The position numbers and the translations under genes were made by a program. This document shows positions 21,367 through 30,989 of a stretch of DNA of 64,000 nt, in pieces. The notes beneath the pieces were generated by a model. That model had not been told where the DNA came from and did no database searches. It saw only the letters and a list, made by a program, of their open reading frames with translations. Source of the DNA: Fistularia commersonii (Eukaryota; Chordata; Actinopteri; Syngnathiformes; Fistulariidae); NCBI GenBank assembly GCA_037954325.1, contig JBBMNZ010000001.1:4729232-4793231 (forward strand), read 5' to 3'. Numbering within the stretch: position 1 is the stretch's first letter; each line of letters opens with the position of its first letter.

Positions 21367-23275
21367 ACACATACACACACACGCCAATCAAAACCCTGCA
21401 TGACGGCACTTTCTGGGGGAAAAAAAAAAGCTCCTATTGTGGCGTGGTAATCTATGTATAAAATATATTAACAGTTTTTTTTTTTTTTTCCTTTTCGGAA
21501 CAAGAGTTTTCTCAAAACGTATTTATTTGTCAAGCGGGCAGCGAGACACTTGTCTCCATTCAGTCCGCTTTCGTTCCGACCTCGCCGCGTTTTATTTTGA
21601 AAATTCGCTCCGGTTCAAGAAAAAAAAAAAAAGATGGCGGCGCAAGCGGCGTTGGGGGTCGGGAGGGTTGACCAGGAGCAGCTGCGATTGGTCGACGCGT
21701 CGAATCGGGGAGGGGGGGGGGCGTTGAAATCGAACGCTGTTAATTATCTTTCTTTTTTGTTTTGTTTTGCCGACGTAAGGAGGAATCAATTATGTCAAGA
21801 GTTTCAAAGGTGGTGATGTGTTGAGGGAGGCGGCGGCGGCGCCACAAAAGAAGAATCACTTCACGCCCTCCTCCTCTTCCTCCTCCATCCGCCCACCTCG
21901 CCGTCGTCGCTGCTACAAAAGCCCGCCTCCTTGTTAAACACGGCTCCTTCCACTCGGCGCCCGATTCAAAGGCGATGTTAAAGCGGCGGCGGCGTAATTG
22001 GGAGCGACAGTGAAAAGGGGGTTGGATGAAGGTGGAGAATCAGCCGGTTGTTGATGCACTCATTGATACTGAGGAGGCAATTTGGCTTCTCGCTGGGGAA
22101 TCGTGGGGGAAGGGACGCCCCGAACCGGACGTCGGTGGATTTAGAGGCCGTTCCCGTCCGTGTTGTCATTTGAAGCGGCGTGGAAACGGCGTCGCTTTCC
22201 TGCTTGGACGATGGTCACCTGTTGCGGGGGGTGGGGGGTTAAAAAATAACTCGAGTTATCTTTTAATTTGGAAATCTACCCCCCTTTCCCGTGCTGGACA
22301 TCAACTCTTCCTTGGTGCAGGTTTTACCTCTGCTAGCTTGCCTTGATGCTAACACACTGAGCTAACGTCGTGAATGCGCAGCGTAATCTACTACCTATGC
22401 ATTTCCTGTTGATACATCCCGTCCAATCATGATCCCTCTTCTTGTTTTGGTGATGTCTCGATTGGGTTCTTGCTGTTTTTCAGCTTTTGGACAGAAGCGT
22501 CTGTTCCCTGAGCTAGCATTAGCATTTTGTGCAAAGTTAGCTGTTGCCGTGCTAGCGCTTTGGATGACACGGGGCTAACTACAAAGTTAGCAATACCGTC
22601 TGCAGTGCATTTCGTGACAGCAGGTTCCTTGCTGGATCCGCTAGTGGTAGAACTAGTAGAACCCTGAATATTGGCGTCATGGCGACCAGCTACATGAAGT
22701 CAGAGGTGACTTTGGAGATGGCGTCTGGTGTTTCCCGGTTCCGTGTGGCCTTCAGGGAACCTAGAACGGGCCGGGTGAATGCGGGAAGGATCCGGATTTC
22801 TGGCCCCAGGCGGTCGGAGAACTTCCGGAACTGATGATTCAGCGGGATTTTGACAAAGTAAAACTACGGGATAAAACAAGCTGGCGATCGGCGGAGAACG
22901 GCAAAAGCGGGAGCGCCCCGGCCGGCTGTTAGCGGCCGTCGGCCGGTCGGGAAACGTGGCCCCGGCCTAATACGGCCTGAGATGAGCGGCTCCATTTCAC
23001 TACACATCAAAAGAATTCCCCCGTCCTCCGACCGAGGGGAGAATTAGGGAGATTTAGCGGAAAATGGGAAACGTGACGGGAGCTAGCGGCAGCGAGGAGT
23101 AATGACCGGGCCGGCGGGAGAGTAAACTCTGGACAAGTCCCTTCAAAAGACCAGATCCCGCCTCCTGCTCCGGTCAGACTCCACCTTCCGACTCCGAAGT
23201 TCCCCCCGCGGCTCGTCGGCGAAGCTCCGCCAGGTGAAGCCGCCCTTGTTAACGCCGCCCGTGCGACGGCGGCTA
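21095..23275. other. Noncoding DNA, GC-rich from 21540
   Basis: No gene is supported. It holds a CA array (21334-21382), ACAGGAAGT words (20950, 21172), a T-run at 21475-21490, and GCTAGC/GTTAGC words clustered at 22330-22600. Overlapping frames at 21592-22346 have no domain. Confidence 0.6.
21334..21382. repeat. (CA)n microsatellite, interrupted by ATACA
   Basis: CA dinucleotides with two ATACACACAC interruptions near 21361-21375. Confidence 0.94.
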
Positions 23276-23279
23276 CTTA

Positions 23280-23350
23280 AGCTTCTCGGAAGCGCGCCAT
23301 GAAAATTTCATGACCGGTGAACTATTCCGCTTTCGCATTAAGGAGCCTCC
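23280..23350. promoter_or_regulatory. Conserved-noncoding-like segment
   Basis: CATGAAAATTTCATG is a 15-bp palindrome (23299-23313), followed by TTCGCATTAAGGAG. Complex DNA with enhancer texture. Confidence 0.25.
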
Positions 23351-23354
23351 ACGA

Positions 23355-24950
23355 CAAAGGAGTGCCGAAAAAAAAAAAAAAAAACTGAAAGACACGCGAA
23401 TCGCCCGCCCTCATTAATGCATGCATGTGTCCGTGCGCCGGCGCCGCGCCGCTTCATCTTTCAAGTCGCAACACGAGCCGCCATTAAGGAAGAGCATCCC
23501 GCGCGCGGCCGTAATGTGATCCCATTATCTGTTCTTTCTGCTCCGAGCGCAGAAGCTCTCGGTTCCGCCCGGCCGCCGCTTTTATCTCAGAGCGAAGAGC
23601 CAATTTTCTGTCAGCGGTCGAAATCGGGGTGGGAGGGGGCGCCAGCCGCACCGCGCCGCTCCGCAGTTTATAAATTGAAGTCGGGCGTCGGGCTTATTTG
23701 TCTCTCCGGTAGCGGCGCGGATTGCTAGCTAAAGTGGCGCTAAACCCGCGGGGGGGACAAGTCATTTGATGCCTGGAAGTACATAGTACATGCCGGTCGC
23801 CAGGTGTGCGCTGGCGGCCATTGTTGTAGTCCACGTAGTTGTAGTTCTCTCCTGTGCAGATGGTGCTTGGGCTACGTTAAGTCCTGGGGTTCTGCAGGGT
23901 TCCCTCAGAAAATGTTAGCCCAGGGTTCTCCATGGACCTCATGGGAAGTCGGCTTTGGACCGGCGGGAAGGAGCTTGAAAATGGTGTTTTTTTTTGGGAT
24001 GTGAGCCCGACCAGCGCTGCCACCCGCCCACAGAGAACGTGCAGAACACAGAGAAACCCGGGGTCTCGCGATGCCGGATGCTTGGATGGCGACTAGAGCC
24101 GGCGCTGGAGAGGGAAGAAGAGAAAGAAATACCGAGGTATTTTGTGTTCTTGCCAAAACGAAGCCCCTCGGAGGAGCCGACTGGAGAGACACGGCTGTTT
24201 TTTAAAGACCTTAAGAACAGACGTCCCGGAGAACTTGAAAGCCCCCCGTTCCGTCGAGCGGCGCCGACCTTCGGTTCCATCGCCGGCGCCAACTCCGGAC
24301 TCGTCCTGCAGGTTCTTCGTTATCCATTCCAACCGGCTGGTTATAAAAACCGGAGAAACGCGTTTGGTACGCGAGCCAAACTCCCGCCAGCCCGACCGGT
24401 CGGGTGGCGCGACCCCGTCGGGTGACCCCAGCGCGCCTCGGCTGATTGGCTCGCGCAAAAAAGCCGCTCTCTGTATCCCAGGATGCAAAAGAGCGTAGAT
24501 GCGGAAGGTTGAGCCATCAAAAATAAATCAAATCGGTAGATACAACCAGACGGAAATGTATTTATTCCGCCCTGGAGATAACGTTCTCCTGGGGTTGGGG
24601 GGGGGGGGGGTCGCTTCCGTGCGCCGCGGTGTTCTCGGAAATAAACTCATCGCGAATCCGAGTTTTTCTTTTCTTTTTTTTTTTTTTTTTTTTATCCGAG
24701 CGGGATGTCAAGTGGAACCTCAGGTGTGAAACGTTTAGTATTCATAACACCCGGGGCGGGGGGGGGGGAACCGGAGGGGATTGTGGAACCGAGGGGGGGA
24801 AGGGGAAGTGGGGGGGGGGGGTCTGTCATGTAAAAACAAACGGCGATCGGGGGGCTGAGATGGAACTTCCTGTCAAAACGTACACGCAGGAGCAACATCC
24901 GCTCAGTTGTTCAGTAATGACTCGGTGCCGGCGCGGATCCCGCCGTGTTT
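23355..24950. other. GC-rich noncoding DNA with multi-phase open frames
   Basis: Between 23900 and 24500 frames of 95-143 codons are open in two plus and two minus phases. None shows a domain, a biased codon pattern or convincing splice sites. A poly(G) run lies at 24597-24610 and G-rich DNA at 24755-24825. A fragment resembling the 5' half of the teleost repeat (GGGTTCTCCATGGACC) is near 23920. Confidence 0.55.
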
Positions 24951-24954
24951 CCCC

Positions 24955-25130
24955 GCGCCGGGATTAATGACGGCAGACGGCGTGCGGTCCTGAAGGAACC
25001 CTTTTATATGCAGAACATGGAAAAGTACCTTGTTAATGTTAATGTGTCATTAGCACATTAGAAACAATGGAAGGTAAGAGCGCGCGCCTGCGCTAATTGA
25101 ATTAGCAGGTCTGTTAATCATGCTACGTTC
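24955..25130. promoter_or_regulatory. Conserved-noncoding-like segment
   Basis: Contains GGGATTAATGACGGC, CCTTTTATATGCAGAAC, TTAATGTTAATGTGTCATTAG, GCTAATTGAATTAGC (an imperfect palindrome) and TTAATCATGC within 170 bp of unique DNA: at least five TAAT-type cores. Confidence 0.35.
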
Positions 25131-25504
25131 CAGCGCACCGAGCTCCCAGGACAACAAGTGGAACCGTGGCGGCGGCGGCGACGGCTCCCTTTTGTTGTCA
25201 TTTCCTAATGGGGTGGTGGTGGGGGGGGGGATCATCATCCTCGTTCCACTTCACCCTCGCTCATTAGCAGCTAGCGCGGGATACACCCCATCCCCTTCTT
25301 GAAGCCCCGCGGTCATAATTCAATGTACAGGAAACCCGGGGGTCATGTGACCACCGCGTCCTCTGGTGGCGTGTCTGCGAATCCGTCATCAACAATTCGT
25401 GAAAAGCCCGCCTTGCTCGCCGCCACGCCGGCGCCGTCAGTACGTCTGACGTTCGGATGTGAACGAAAACGAAAGGCCTCCATTTTAGCCTCGAAGCTAG
25501 AAGG

Positions 25505-25575
25505 TTCCTGGTTCTGACTGGGTTCTCCGTGTTATCCTAGCATGTTCTCCTGCGTGGGTTCTCCCTTTGCGCTGT
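25505..25575 (+). repeat. Teleost interspersed repeat, 5' half fragment
   Basis: CTGACTGGGTTCTCCGTG and GCATGTTCTCCTGCGTGGG match the 5' half of the family. No 3' half follows on this strand. Confidence 0.5.
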
Positions 25576-25960
25576 TGTTCCTGCCCGCTAAGCGAATGAA
25601 TCAACTTTTTTTTTTTAACCCACAACCAATGAGAATGCAGAATTCCAAAGAGCCTTCTGCTGGAACCTCATCTTTCAAATGACTTATCGTCCCGGCAGGA
25701 GTTGCAGATGTTTCCCCCCCACGTGGCTCTGACCTTCCCCCCAAACATCAAGGTTCTCCGCGGGGGTCCAAAGAGAGAACGTCCCTCTATGCTGACCACT
25801 CTCCGAGTTTTTGAAGGTACATCCTGACCGATGCCGACGGTGGCTGAGGACCTGCGGAACCAGAACCCGCGTCCAGATGTCACCAGACCCGGAACACCGG
25901 CCCTTTAAATCGGCCTCCAGCTGTCAATCACAGCCTGGGGGGGGCGCTGTGAGGATTGCG

Positions 25961-25975
25961 GCGCCCCCTGCTGGC
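25961..25975 (-). promoter_or_regulatory. CTCF-like motif
   Basis: GCGCCCCCTGCTGGC on the plus strand is the reverse complement of a good CTCF core (CCAGCAGGGGGCGC). It lies just beside an interspersed repeat copy, which could have carried it in. Motif match only. Confidence 0.4.
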
Positions 25976-26004
25976 ACGCCGATGTCACGGTTCTTATCGG
26001 GGTC

Positions 26005-26100
26005 AAGATGTTTGTCAATCATGGCGGCTGAGCCAATCGCGACTGTCGCAGGGGAAGGAGGCGGGGCTTGACCCGGACGGGTCGGCTGTCAATCATGTAG
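26005..26100 (-). repeat. Teleost interspersed repeat, 3' half (copy 4)
   Basis: Reverse complement reads GATTGACAGCCGACCCGTCC, GGTCAAGCCCCGCCTCC and GCGATTGGCTCAGCC, the same order as at 978-1100. Confidence 0.65.
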
Positions 26101-26104
26101 AAAC

Positions 26105-26678
26105 ATACGACTATTCAGTTGGACTCCTCAAAGAGAGATCCTAGCATTTCCGAGCCCGTCGCTATGGTGACGTAATGAAGTCTCTATTGCACTTAAAGTT
26201 CTCTTGTTACATCTCTAATTGTTTTAAAAGAACGAAGAGGCGAAGAACACAAACGTGGATATACATTAAAAGGAAATGATTACAAATAAGAGGCTTTTAG
26301 CTTTTAGTCCGAGCCGTGCCGTCGCTGCCGGCAACGATCAAAAGCAGCCGGGCCTTTTGTTTAATTACACCGTGTAATAACATGGTTGTTACGAACACTT
26401 TGTAATTACAGGGTTATTACAACCTCTTCATCCAATGCCGGGCTTATTGTTACACTTGTGTTGCCATTGGAAAGGTGGGGTTAGTGGCGGGGTTCGGGGC
26501 GGGGGCGAGGTATCCCAGCAGAAGCCTGTAACACAAATACGAAATCCCATAATAGTTCATGGCGGGGGCAATAAAATGGCCTGAAGTTAAATGTAGAAAT
26601 GCAGTGAAGGGAACAAAAGATTAGAATTTTTTTTCTAGTGGCTAGGAGGGAGTGAATGGCATGATGGGTAAACAATGG
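26105..26678. other. Noncoding DNA
   Basis: No gene is supported. TAATTACACCGTGTAATAAC and TTTGTAATTACAGGGTTATTACAAC (26365-26435) contain partial inverted repeats of TGTAATTACA and resemble words in the 19780-21090 minisatellite. Confidence 0.6.
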
Positions 26679-26679
26679 T

Positions 26680-26777
<98 letters not shown>

Positions 26778-26796
26778 AATAGGAGGGATGTATTGT

Positions 26797-26836
<40 letters not shown>

Positions 26837-26876
26837 CGCATTGTTAGATAGATAGATAGATAGATAGATGCATTGT

Positions 26877-26925
<49 letters not shown>
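26679..26925. repeat. Compound (GATA)n array in four blocks
   Basis: Blocks at about 26679-26777, 26797-26836, 26846-26869 and 26877-26925 are separated by TGTATTGT, CGCATTGT and TGCATTGT spacers, each beginning after ...GATG or ...GACG and ending in TTGTTAGATA. The repeated spacer shows that blocks arose by duplication of a GATA stretch plus spacer. GATA words could bind GATA factors, but this is not evidence of function. Confidence 0.96.
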
Positions 26926-26929
26926 GCCC

Positions 26930-27985
26930 CACTTATCTTTGTCCCTCCCGCCCCTGTCCAACGCTCGTCTCCTCCTCCTTGGCCTCTGTCGACCAGCGAG
27001 GCCCGGCGCCAAAATAATTTGTATCTGCTCAATAAAACATTAAAAGGCCGTCAAGCCGCTCCCCCCCCCCCCCCCCTCCGCTCCCCCTCCATCCCTCAAA
27101 GGTCTTGTTAATGTTTCAAAACCGCACATAAGACGGAGCAGCCAGACGATTAATTTGAAAGACACCCACAGGGCACCTGCAGGATTCGACTTTCTATTTT
27201 CTCCCCTCTCCTCTCGCGTCTGTAGTGCTAACACCTAGCTCGCGTCGGTAACGAGCGGGGAGGGGGAGGTGGGTGGGCCCCGGAGAAGGGGGTCGAGGGT
27301 ACAAAAATAAGAAAAAGGCCTACAAAGTGTACCCTGCAGTTACAAAAAAAAAAAAAAAAAAGAAAAACGAGCGCTCTTTCTCTGCGAATGGAAGAAAAAA
27401 AAAAAAAAAAACGAGAAGCTTTGATTCGCCAGAGCGCGCCTGAAAAAACGGGTTAAATGTTTCTAAAACGCGTATTTCTTTTTGGTGACGGCTGCTTTTT
27501 CTGCCGCTCTCCGATAATTCCCCCTGTTTTCTGCCTCTTTATCATCCCCGTCTCTGGCATTGAGGCACTAATCCCCTCTAATACATACATATATAAATAT
27601 ATCTGTATATTTCTTAATAAATCTAACATCTATACTGGGAGAGCGTTTGACCTGATTAAAAACAATTAGCTTCAAACAGGAGCTGAGGCTTCTAGAGGAT
27701 TTCAAATTAAGAGAGAAAAAAAAAAAGGGCTTGACCGCCGCTGAAATATTCAGAATGTACCACACAAAACAAGCCGCTGAGATCTTATTTATTTATTTTT
27801 AAAAATCTTTTTTTTTTTTTCAATGCGCCAAAGTCAGGTCGATATCTCGGAGAGGAGAAAAAGAAGTTAAAAAAAAAAAAAAAAAAAGCGTAAATATCTT
27901 GATTTGAATCCTGCGTTATTGACATTGTCTGTGTTTGTACGAGCGGGGTTCACACACCCCTGCGCACTCACACACATTTTTTTTC
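26930..27985. other. Noncoding DNA with homopolymers
   Basis: It holds a run of 16 C (27061-27076) and A-runs near 27344-27362, 27393-27410 and 27868-27887. Segment 27000-27055 (CCAAAATAATTTGTATCTGC, CAATAAAACATTAAAAGG) and 27730-27800 look complex and could be regulatory. No gene is supported. Confidence 0.55.
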
Positions 27986-27989
27986 CTTT

Positions 27990-28440
27990 TAAAAGCAGCT
28001 CTAAATGCTGAGCTGTGAAAACTAATGCGGGGCCGCATTCATTTTAGATAAATAGTTTAAGCTTGAGTGAATAAATGATTTATTCGAGCTCATAAATAAT
28101 TTCATCAAAATATCCCAAAGCAGTTTTTGCCTCATTGTACATCATTTTCTGCGTTCGCTCAACGAGCCCCTCATTTATTTTCAAATATCACACCATGTCT
28201 CTTGTAAATATGTATACTGGTCTTTCTACTTATTTATTTTACAGATCTGATTTTAATATTTCATCCTCAGCATAAAGTTGTATTTGTTTCCGAGGGCATG
28301 AAACCATGAAATAAATATCAGAAGTATAATTCCCAGTCTTAACATATTGGAGGCCATGAATGATTTAGCAGAAACAGATTTTGTACATAAAGCCAAGGCC
28401 TCGTTTTCTCAGTTGCGCTGTTTGGAAATGCTAATCAGCG
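27990..28440. promoter_or_regulatory. Long conserved-noncoding-like element (strongest candidate)
   Basis: About 450 bp of complex AT-rich DNA with no simple repeat and no match elsewhere in the window. Notable words are AAACTAATGCGGGG, CATTCATTTTAGATAAATAG, GTGAATAAATGATTTATTC (with a TGAATAAATGATTTATTCG palindromic core), CTCATAAATAATTTCATC, TTGCCTCATTGTACATC, CTTATTTATTTTACAG and GGCCATGAATGATTTAGCAG. It has stops in all frames. The density of homeodomain, POU/PBX (ATGAATGATT) and SOX-like words fits a vertebrate developmental enhancer. I infer conservation only from texture. Confidence 0.45.
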
Positions 28441-28689
28441 ATTTCGGGGGTTTCCACCGGGCCGCGCTCTCCCGCCATATGGCGACAAAGCTGGCGCTGC
28501 AGACCCCCGGAGCCCGGGATTTGCACCCCACCCCACCCCCCACCTGTGCTAATTTATATTCCGCTAAATGTACGACTACGCGGCGCCTTAAAAGGAGGCT
28601 TGGCTGTTTGGCCTTGACGCGGAAGCTAGCGTGGAAAGGCGAAAAACAGATGGGATTTGATTTAGCTCTTATTTTGAAAAGCTCCACCT

Positions 28690-28945
28690 GTTTTAGCAGC
28701 TAATGCTAGCTTTGACATGGGCCCACATTACATTAGCTTTCTGGAACACATTAGCATGCTAAGGCTGCAGATGGGTTATAAGGGACCCTTCTGTGTTTTA
28801 GCAGAAGCTCTGAGATGATCAGGTTCGGATACTGTTGCCGGGTTAGCTAGCACCTGCTAGCAAAGTATCAGTATTTCTCAGTGGAAAATCGTAGAAAATA
28901 TCTGTAGCTCGCCCTTTAATTCTTCTCCCAGGAACGACTCGGATA
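28690..28945. other. GCTAGC / ATTAGC-rich DNA
   Basis: TTAGCTAGCACCTGCTAGC, ATTAGCATGCTAAGG and TAATGCTAGC words cluster here just upstream of the duplicated block. No gene. Confidence 0.6.
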
Positions 28946-29370
28946 GAAGCCCCTTCAGGTCGGCGGGGATTTCACGTTATGTGCTAAGTAGATGCTAAAT
29001 GCTCATGCTAAACCTGACCATCAAGCCATTAGCTGCTTTATCATTGCTTTCCTGTTGTATTTCTGCATAAAGTCTAGGAGGTATTCTCCCGTTAGCTAGC
29101 AGAGAGCTAACTGTAAGATAAAGATAACAAAGTATTCAGGAATACCGTCAGGTTAGCAGGGATTTTACGCTCTGCGCTTGTCAGAAGCTAAATGTTTACG
29201 CAAAACCTGACCCACTAGCCATTGGCTGCTTTATCATTGTCGTCTTCAACTCTGACACAAGTGTTTGTCCTCTTCACTGTGTTGTATTTCTGCACAGGCG
29301 TGGGTGATATTCTCCCATTAGCTAGCAGAGAGCTAACTATCAGCTAACTATAACATTGAGTATTCAGCTA
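28946..29370. repeat. Diverged tandem duplication, unit about 200 bp
   Basis: Unit 1 (about 28946-29140) and unit 2 (about 29145-29370) share, in order: TCAGGT(C/T)(G/A)GC(G/A)GGGATTT, GCTAAATG, AAACCTGACC, GCTGCTTTATCATTG, TGTTGTATTTCTGCA and ATTCTCCCGTTAGCTAGCAG / ATTCTCCCATTAGCTAGCAG followed by AGAGCTAACT. Unit 2 has an insertion of about 35 bp. No coding content. Confidence 0.8.
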
Positions 29371-29374
29371 ATTA

Positions 29375-29550
29375 GCACATGGTTGCCCCCTGCTAAAGAG
29401 AACATCGCTAGCAGTCCATGCATAGTGCCTGGATAGTGTCTGAATTTGTGCACCTTTAAAATCTGTGCATTTATATTTATATTCGTATTATATATATGAA
29501 TATAGCTAGCTCTCAGATTTCAGCAAGCATTATATTTATACGTGAGTAAC
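29375..29550. other. Noncoding DNA
   Basis: An AT-rich patch (29465-29510) with no recognised feature. Confidence 0.6.
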
Positions 29551-29554
29551 AAAT

Positions 29555-29690
29555 GACTCATGTTCTCTGTATGTTCTCCTCATGTTCCCCCGCCTGGGTT
29601 CTTTCCAGATTCTCCGTCTTCCTCCCACAGTCCAAGAACAGTCAGTAGATCCATTGACAACTTTAAATTGTGTAAATTGTGAATGAGATT
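29555..29690 (+). repeat. Teleost interspersed repeat, 5' half (copy 5)
   Basis: GTTCTCCTCATGTTCCCCCG, CTGGGTTCTTTCCAGATTC, CGTCTTCCTCCCACAGTCC and TAAATTGTGTAAATTGTG match the 5' half and the middle of the family. The 3' half is absent. Confidence 0.65.
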
Positions 29691-29699
29691 TGGCTGGGG

Positions 29700-30210
29700 G
29701 GCTATTTTAAACCTCTTTTTTTACACTGAGGTGATTTGACACCATGTATTATTAGCTAAAAGAGGTTGTTTTGGTTTTTTTTCAAATTGTGATGCCTGCT
29801 CAAACAGCTGCAGGCAGGCTCTGTGGGTGGATTCAGTTTTTTTCCTCTTAACATGATGTCATTGTGAAGTATAACAATGTAAGTACACGGTAATAAACCC
29901 CGAGTGCAGCAGGCTGCGCTGTTCAGTGGGGCGTGACCTGAGGTGGACGGCTCGCCGCAAATCACTCATTGGATGTTTTCCAGCTTGTTACGTCCGCTCG
30001 GCTGCGTGTCCAGAAATCAAACATCCCGATGTTCTCTTCTGCCTCTCAGTCGGATGGACGGCGCCGAGGGCTCGGGTTTCACGGCGAGGCGTCGCACAAC
30101 GGGGAGCATCCGCGGCCACCGCCGCCGCCACGTGTACGCTCGCCACAGGAGATAAACGCCACTGCATCCAAAAAATTGAGAATACTCGCGCCGTGGGTCA
30201 GCTGGGTTCT
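29700..30210. other. Noncoding DNA with an isolated splice-acceptor-like site
   Basis: GTTCTCTTCTGCCTCTCAG at 30031-30049 is a good acceptor-type sequence, followed by GC-rich DNA open in all three plus frames to about 30155. The products differ by frame and none is recognisable, and I see no good donor within 150 bp. I do not call an exon. Confidence 0.5.
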
Positions 30211-30212
30211 GG

Positions 30213-30900
30213 TCAGGGTAGCATCATAGCTACATTAGCTTTTGCGGTTTCCTGTGCTGTCCTCGTAAGGAAATAACAACCTGTCAATCAAAAGGCAAAC
30301 GTTGTGGAAGAGGGTTGTAGTAGTACTATTACTACTAGTAGTAGTACAAGACAACTACTACTACTAGTAGCAGTAGTAGTCATTTTAATGTAGTAGTAGA
30401 GGTCTTCAATCATCCTCGTCCTGCTGCCCGAAAGATACCCTTCTGAGCATGTGCAAGATTTTCTAGCCACGATAGCATTCATAGCTACATTAGCATTTCA
30501 TTGTGAAATAATTCCAGTCCTAATGACCTGTCAATCAAAAGTGAAATGTTGTGGCGGTGGGTTGCTACTACTACTAGTAGTAGTACTAGTAGTGGTAGTA
30601 GTTTTTTTAATGTAAAAGTAGAGGTCTTCAATCATCCTCTTCCTGCTGCCCGAAGATACCCTTCTGAGCATGTGCTAGCCACGGTAGCATTCATAGCTAC
30701 ATTAGCATTTTATTATGAAATAATTCCAGTCCGAATGACCTGTCAATCAAAGGTGGAACGTCGGCAAAAGGGTGGTAGTAGTGGTACTAGTAGTAGTACT
30801 GGTAGTAGATGTGGTAGTTTTAATGTACTAGCACTGAGGTCGTCATGCCTCCTCTTCCTGTGACCTTGAAACACCCTTCTGAGCATGTGCATGATTTTCT
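30213..30900. repeat. Three diverged tandem copies of a 212-247 bp unit carrying internal (GTA)n
   Basis: CTGTCAATCAAA starts at 30281, 30528 and 30740. Each copy then has a (GTA/CTA)n trinucleotide patch, TTTTAATGTA, GAGGTC(T/G)TC, a CCTCxTCCTG stretch, ACCCTTCTGAGCATGTGC and, in copies 1 and 2, GTAGCATTCATAGCTACATTAGC before the next start. A part copy (GTAGCATCATAGCTACATTAGC) precedes copy 1 at 30219. The third copy ends in the next repeat at 30900. No coding content. Confidence 0.9.
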
Positions 30901-30904
30901 TATT

Positions 30905-30985
30905 TTTTTGGGGTGTGGAGCCAATCACCACTGACGCTGGGGAAAGAGGCGGAGCTGAAACAATTAATGATTGAACAGGAGCCAT
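30905..30985 (-). repeat. Teleost interspersed repeat, 3' half (copy 6)
   Basis: Reverse complement reads AGCTCCGCCTCTTTCCCC, AGTGGTGATTGGCTCCACAC. It abuts the tandem copies. Confidence 0.55.
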
Positions 30986-30989
30986 GACC

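Noticed and set aside
23905..24498. Four overlapping frames of 95-143 codons
   Set aside because: Open in opposite directions over the same bases, no codon bias in one chosen phase, no known motif.
30031..30155. Exon after a good acceptor (TTCTGCCTCTCAG)
   Set aside because: All three frames are open for a while, none is recognisable and no donor is convincing.
30300..30370. CRISPR-like array because of regular repeats
   Set aside because: The repeats are trinucleotides and long diverged tandem copies. There are no uniform short repeats with unique spacers, and the DNA is vertebrate.
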